Positions 53,932 to 57,314 of a stretch of 57,314 bases of DNA are shown piece by piece. The translations under genes were made by a program, and so were the position numbers. Position 1 is the first letter of the stretch, and every line of letters starts with the position of its first letter. Under the pieces are notes generated by a model. It saw only the letters and a program-made list of their open reading frames with translations, searched no databases and was not told the DNA's origin. The DNA is taken from NCBI GenBank assembly GCA_022750115.1, contig JAKIWI010000004.1, forward strand, positions 195,108 to 252,421, in the 5' to 3' direction. The stretch comes from Thermoplasmata archaeon. GTDB taxonomy: Archaea; Thermoplasmatota; Thermoplasmata; Lutacidiplasmatales; UBA184.

Positions 53932-55041
53932 TTACGCTGCGCGGCGTCCGCGTCCGCACGCCGGACACTCCGGCCAGAACCGCGGTCGGACGACGTGCGT
54001 CTCGCCGGCGGTCCAGAGGTTCAGTTGCACCAGGACTCCGTCGTCCTGCGGCCGGAGCCCGGCGAGGAAGTAGAAGGCCCGGAGCGCGCCGAGATGGCCG
54101 GCGATCCCGGCCGTCGGGGCGATGACGGCGTTCCCGGCCGGTTCGGGGAACAGGGCCGTGCCCTCGAAGACCTTCTCGCGGCGCTGTCGCCGCTCCAGCT
54201 CGTGCTGGAGGCAACGGAGGCAGGGAGTCCGTCCCGGCACGAACAGCGCGATGGAGCACCGTGGACCGGAGTAGCTGTTGTCGAGCCACGGGGTCCCGTG
54301 CTTCACGGCGGCGTCGTTGGTCCAGAGGAGGATCTGGTGCGGGCGGTCGGCGCCGAGGACGAATAGGTCGCATCCCTCCAGGAGCGGTCCAAGTTCGCGC
54401 GGCGAAAGGACCTCCCGGCGCGCCTTCGTCACCCGAAGATGCGGGTTGATCGCCTTCAGGTGCTCCGCGGCCGCATCGACTTTCCACCGTCCGACGTCGC
54501 TCGACCGGTAGAGGGTCTGGCGGTTCAGGTTCGACACTTCCACCCGGTCGGAGTCGAGGAGGCGGAGGTGGCCGACCCCCGCCGCCGCCAAGCTCACCGC
54601 GGTCGCCGAACCGATGGCTCCCACCCCGAGGATCGTGACGCGGGCGGCCCGGAGACGCCGCTGGAGTTCGACCGCGGAAACGGACGATCCGAGCGTGACG
54701 AGTGAGAAGAAATCGAGATTCCGGGAATACCGGTCGGCCTCTGCGTCGGGCAAACCGACGCCCGAGGAACCGCCGCCCTCTTCGATCACTCCCAGGCGCT
54801 CGAGCCGAGCGACGGCGCGCCGGGTGGTCCGCTCATCCCAGCCCGGGTGGAATCTCCGAACACCCCTCGAGAGGGCGGGCAGATCCCTCGTTCCGTCCAT
54901 CAGGCGGAGGAGGCGCCAGAGCGCGTCCGACCCGTCGGATGGGATCCGCTGTCCGAGGCCGAACACGTCCCGCGCCAGGAGGATGTCGCCGTTCGCGAGC
55001 CGGAAGGGACTCAGCGAGCGTTTGGTTCGAGGACGAAGCAC
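53932..55041 (-). CDS. MccB-like ThiF-fold adenylating enzyme with N-terminal peptide-clamp-like domain
   Basis: 369 residues. Residues 10-88 form a small helical/winged domain (FRLANGDILLARDVFGLG, LWRLLRLMDGTRDLPALSRG) resembling the PqqD/RRE peptide-binding module. From 105 it is an E1-like enzyme: RYSRNLDFF, Rossmann GVGAIGSA (139-146), LLDSDRVE, Arg finger NLNRQTLY, then Cys pairs C274/C277 (PCLRC) and C359/C362 (CPAC) for zinc. Several segments (RYSRN, NLNRQ, the Asp-x-Pro and VPGRTPC regions) recall MccB of microcin C synthesis more than MoeB or ThiF. It probably adenylates a peptide C-terminus. GTG 55041 is leaderless from TTGAATTAGG. It precedes the MFS gene. Confidence 0.82.
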   Translation of the reverse strand: MLRPRTKRSLSPFRLANGDILLARDVFGLGQRIPSDGSDALWRLLRLMDGTRDLPALSRGVRRFHPGWDERTTRRAVARLERLGVIEEGGGSSGVGLPDAEADRYSRNLDFFSLVTLGSSVSAVELQRRLRAARVTILGVGAIGSATAVSLAAAGVGHLRLLDSDRVEVSNLNRQTLYRSSDVGRWKVDAAAEHLKAINPHLRVTKARREVLSPRELGPLLEGCDLFVLGADRPHQILLWTNDAAVKHGTPWLDNSYSGPRCSIALFVPGRTPCLRCLQHELERRQRREKVFEGTALFPEPAGNAVIAPTAGIAGHLGALRAFYFLAGLRPQDDGVLVQLNLWTAGETHVVRPRFWPECPACGRGRRAA

Positions 55042-55064
55042 CAGAGATGGTGAAAGATGGGGCG

Positions 55065-55074
55065 CCTAATTCAA
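55065..55074 (-). promoter_or_regulatory. TATA box of the MccB-like gene
   Basis: TTGAATTAGG on the minus strand, centred 28 bases before GTG 55041. It overlaps the stop codon of the small ORF upstream. Confidence 0.6.
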
Positions 55075-55301
55075 CCCCCGGCCCCGCCCGCCCCTGGGGC
55101 GGCCGAGAGCGGGGGGAGCGTTTCGGTCCCAGGCCGGGACAATCGGAAGACCTGAGACCGAAGGAGGCGATCGGGGCGACGGCCTACCGACGGACGGGGG
55201 TCGGGACCGGGCGCGTTTGGGCCTTCGTCAACGGCTGCAGTCGAATCCCGGCGTTCTGCTTCGTGCTCATGTTTGCCTGCACCCCCGTTCTTCGAGGGCA
55301 T
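55071..55301 (-). CDS. Short leaderless ORF, candidate substrate peptide
   Basis: 76 residues from ATG 55301 (MPSKNGGAGKHEHEAERRDS), ending in a Gly/Ala-rich stretch (LSAAPGAGGAGG). CGTTTAAGTAG is centred 27 bases upstream, exactly where a leaderless message from it would begin, which is the main support. The composition is not strongly protein-like and no family is recognised. A 28-residue ORF in another frame (55184-55270, MSTKQNAGIRLQPLTKAQTR..., ending VRR) lies inside it and could be the true product instead. It ends 29 bases before the MccB-like gene. Confidence 0.35.
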   Translation of the reverse strand: MPSKNGGAGKHEHEAERRDSTAAVDEGPNAPGPDPRPSVGRRPDRLLRSQVFRLSRPGTETLPPLSAAPGAGGAGG

Positions 55302-55323
55302 TCGTTCAATTTCTGGGTTTCCC

Positions 55324-55332
55324 TACTTAAAC
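55324..55332 (-). promoter_or_regulatory. TATA box of the short ORF
   Basis: GTTTAAGTA on the minus strand, centred 27 bases before ATG 55301. It lies in a 157-base gap between the acetyltransferase stop and the short ORF. Confidence 0.6.
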
Positions 55333-55458
55333 GTGCCCTAGTGGCCTCGCGCCGACCGGCGGCTGAGATTCCGTCGGGCTCGGGTCGGGGAGGGGGGCGC
55401 GGTGCGGAGGGAGCGTGGGACGGGCGAGTCGCGGACCCGGCGCAGGGTCCACCCGGCG

Positions 55459-56151
55459 TCATCCCGCGGTTCCGCTCGGCTCCGCACGCTTCGGCCGATT
55501 GGGGCGGATCCTGCGGGCGACGACCCACCGATGCATCGCGATCTTGCGGGACCGGACGAATCCCGCCTTCTCGAACATCCCAAGGGTCCCACTGCAGAGG
55601 AACGAACGCGAGACCTTCCGGCCCGCCACGTCCTCGGGGTACGCCTCGACCGTCCCCCCTCCGAGTCGGGCGATCTCCCCGAGTGCCTCGCGAAGGGCGA
55701 ACGTGGCGATCCCGTCCCCCCGGCGCTCCCGGTCGATGAAGAAGCAGGTGATGCGCCAATCCGGAAGGTCGCTGACGCCCTCTTCGTACGCGGTGCGGCT
55801 CCGAATGTTCGGAAGTTCCCCGGTGGGACCGAACTGGCACCAACCGACGGCCGTCGGACCGTCGAAGACGAGGGCCGCATGAGCCCGCCCTTCCCGGACG
55901 CGCGTCTCCTTCATCGCTCGGTACTCGGCGGGAGTGCGCTTCCCTTCCCCCGGCCCGAGATGGAATGAGATGCACCAGCACCCGCCAAAGATTCCGTTGT
56001 GCTTCTCGACGAGTCGCGCGAACGCGGGCCAGGTGTCCGGGGCCAGCGGTTTGGAGGTCAGGGCGTGAGCTCGACCTGGGCCCAGACGCTTGGGTGGCCG
56101 CGGCGGAGCACCTCTCCCGGCGGCGGGAGGCGCGCTCGAGTTACCGGCCAT
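55459..56151 (-). CDS. GNAT-family N-acetyltransferase
   Basis: 230 residues. Residues 1-30 are Pro/Arg-rich, then the GNAT core: FGGCWCISFHLGPGEGKRTP, ALVFDGPTAVGWCQFGP, WRITCFFIDRERRGDGIATF (acetyl-CoA binding, with the R-x-x-G-x-A/G pattern), and C-terminal GTLGMFEKAGFVRSR. The CWC-x-x-FH wording belongs to a broad GNAT group of unknown substrate. ATG 56151 follows the hydrolase stop by 18 bases, so these two are probably one transcript. Confidence 0.82.
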   Translation of the reverse strand: MAGNSSAPPAAGRGAPPRPPKRLGPGRAHALTSKPLAPDTWPAFARLVEKHNGIFGGCWCISFHLGPGEGKRTPAEYRAMKETRVREGRAHAALVFDGPTAVGWCQFGPTGELPNIRSRTAYEEGVSDLPDWRITCFFIDRERRGDGIATFALREALGEIARLGGGTVEAYPEDVAGRKVSRSFLCSGTLGMFEKAGFVRSRKIAMHRWVVARRIRPNRPKRAEPSGTAG

Positions 56152-56168
56152 GGCGAAACCCTCCGGGA

Positions 56169-57011
56169 CTATGGGCGAAGGTCCGGGAGACTCTCGACGA
56201 AGCCATGGAGCGCGGTGTCGAAGACGTCCGGTCGGGAAAGGTTGAGCAGGTGGTCCGCACCCGGGACGAGCTGCACTTGGGCACCGGCGATTCCCCGCCC
56301 TAGGAAGTTGGCGAGGTGCGGCATCGCTGGGTTGTCTCGGTCTCCGACCAGGATCCGGGTCGGGACCCGAATCTCACCGAGCCGAGCGGCCGCGGGCGCC
56401 CCGTCCCTTGTTTCGTGTCGGCCGGAACTCTCCTCGAAGATCTCTTTCGCATTCTCCCGGACCATCGTCCGGAATAGTTCTAGTGCGGACCCCGCGAGCG
56501 ACGAGGCCCACAGCTGCCGGAGGTGCTCGGTCGCTCCCTCGAGATCTCGGGCGGCCCAGGCGTCGGCCGCCGCCTTGGAGAGCCGTTCGTCGCGTTCGAA
56601 CGTCGCTTTCCCGCCAGGGACGTGGTCGTAGTCCATGCCCGAGTAGGCCGGGGCGACGAGAAGCAACGCCCCCACACGTTCCGGGTCCGCGAGGCTCAGG
56701 TCGATGGCGACCTTCCCCCCCATGCTGGGACCGACGATCAGCGGACGGGCCATGTCAAGGTGGTCGAGCAAGGCGACGAGGTCCCGCACGGGCGAATACG
56801 CGGATGTCGCGGGTGCGGAGCCACCGTACCCTCGGAAGTCGTAGCGCGCGACGCGATGGTCGCGCGCCAAGTGCGAGAACTCGCGATCCCACATGCGTCG
56901 GTCGGCGATCCCCTCGTGGAGGAGGACGATCGGCAGCCCCCGACCGGCGACTTCGTAGGTGAGCCGGCCGCCGGCGACATCCAAGCTCTGTGCGGGGAGA
57001 TGATCGCTCAT
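56169..57011 (-). CDS. Alpha/beta-hydrolase-fold protein
   Basis: 280 residues. The catalytic triad can be placed: nucleophile Ser in IVGPSMGGKVAID (G-x-S-x-G), Asp in ILVGDRDNPAMP, His in VPGADHLLNLS. IVLLHEGIADRRMWDREF carries the oxyanion loop and ARYDFRGYGGS the strand that follows. The substrate is unknown; enol-lactonase or esterase types are similar. ATG 57011 is 27 bases after TTTATGAA, so leaderless; the longer frame starting 57113 adds poor sequence. First gene of the operon with the GNAT. Confidence 0.87.
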   Translation of the reverse strand: MSDHLPAQSLDVAGGRLTYEVAGRGLPIVLLHEGIADRRMWDREFSHLARDHRVARYDFRGYGGSAPATSAYSPVRDLVALLDHLDMARPLIVGPSMGGKVAIDLSLADPERVGALLLVAPAYSGMDYDHVPGGKATFERDERLSKAAADAWAARDLEGATEHLRQLWASSLAGSALELFRTMVRENAKEIFEESSGRHETRDGAPAAARLGEIRVPTRILVGDRDNPAMPHLANFLGRGIAGAQVQLVPGADHLLNLSRPDVFDTALHGFVESLPDLRP

Positions 57012-57263
57012 CGGCGGGAGAGCCGCCCCGGGGTTCATAAACGAACCCGCGAGAGGGTGGAACGGTTCGAGATCGAGCTTCCCGCATCCGTCATCGCGGA
57101 CCCGTTCGAACATCCTGGCAGGGGTTCCACGAACCGGCCTGCCACGGCGAACTTGCTCGACGCACGGTGGGTGGGTGCCGGGAAGCTAACGGCGCGCCCG
57201 AGAACGTCGTGCGACCGGCGAAAAGCCAATACCCGCCCGAAGTTGGTCGGCGACGTCCCCGAT

Positions 57264-57314
57264 GGGCCCGTAGTATAGCTTGGACATCACAGAGGCCTCC
57301 GGAGCCTCGGACCC
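57264..57314 (+). tRNA. tRNA-Arg (CCG), cut by the window end
   Basis: The 5' part of a tRNA: acceptor GGGCCCG, D-arm TAGCTTGGAC, anticodon stem GAGGC/GCCTC with loop CTCCGGA and anticodon CCG (Arg, CGG). The window ends in the variable loop/T-arm (GGACCC). An A-rich patch (GAAAAGCCAATACCC, about 57220-57233) is a plausible promoter. Confidence 0.85.

Noticed and set aside
55060-55200. A minus-strand frame ending Leu-Asn-stop (TTG AAT TAG at 55066-55074) as an Asn-terminated microcin-type precursor
   Set aside because: No ATG, GTG or TTG is found in that frame after its upstream stop, and the TTG AAT TAG bases double as the ThiF-gene TATA element.
55459-56151. The GNAT gene as an MccE-type self-immunity acetyltransferase of the MccB-like system
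   Set aside because: It belongs to a broad GNAT group, is probably cotranscribed with the alpha/beta hydrolase, and is separated from the ThiF gene by two promoters; the neighbourhood alone is not enough.
1-57314. CRISPR arrays, rRNA genes, replication origin repeats
   Set aside because: I saw no regularly spaced direct repeats, no rRNA-like conserved segments and no clustered origin-type repeats anywhere in the window.

Overview
The window is a dense, GC-rich archaeal chromosome segment. Archaeal information-processing genes make this secure: RNA polymerase subunits Rpb7-like and RpoL, Spt4, transcription factor S, ribosomal proteins S24e and S27ae, Alba, archaeal-type AsnRS and ProRS, a Hef-type helicase, archaeosine synthase, a Taw2-type enzyme and the archaeal GTP-dependent dephospho-CoA kinase. 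GC-rich, aerobic-looking metabolism with menaquinone-type genes fits a terrestrial member of the Thermoplasmatota, but that placement is inference; no rRNA is present. Many genes that begin a transcript have a TATA-like element centred about 27-33 bases before the start codon, so leaderless transcription appears common. Genes inside operons more often carry Shine-Dalgarno-like motifs or stop/start overlaps.

Layout. 1-3.8 kb is an accessory, partly decayed stretch: a surface protein whose stop codon was hit by an IS630-type element with a frameshifted transposase, a putative HTH protein and a PH-like protein. 3.8-8.6 kb holds tRNA-Val, archaeosine synthase, a small unknown gene and a UbiA-UbiD pair. 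8.6-21.8 kb is mainly housekeeping: a Bat-type HTH regulator with dUTPase, Hef-type helicase, glycosyltransferase, metallo-beta-lactamase-fold protein, aldehyde dehydrogenase, RpoL-KptA, PurD, TFS-AsnRS, an acetyltransferase and tRNA-Leu. 21.8-29 kb holds Alba, an RDD membrane protein, aspartase-type lyase, a TrmB-type regulator, a Taw2-type enzyme and an aminotransferase. 29-34 kb is an apparent three-gene operon: an ATPase-less TPR protein, a STAND ATPase-TPR protein and a UbiE/MenG methyltransferase. 34-47.9 kb holds ProRS, membrane and surface proteins, glutamate dehydrogenase with a phosphoribosyltransferase, acyl-CoA dehydrogenase with ThiL, archaeal GAPDH and an M3-type peptidase. 47.9-50 kb is the conserved rpoE1-spt4-dephospho-CoA kinase-rps24e-rps27ae cluster, followed by a third STAND/TPR protein. 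52.5-57 kb carries an MFS exporter, a MccB-like ThiF-fold enzyme with an N-terminal peptide-clamp-like region, small leaderless ORFs, an acetyltransferase and an alpha/beta hydrolase. The window ends inside tRNA-Arg.

The most interesting region is 52.5-55.3 kb, where a MccB-like adenylating enzyme and an MFS exporter point in the same direction behind a short leaderless ORF: a candidate archaeal modified-peptide system. Also notable are the STAND/TPR trio with one member lacking its ATPase, two genes with no ATG/GTG/TTG start although their reading frames are clear, and the insertion sequence that entered a TAG stop codon and rebuilt it.
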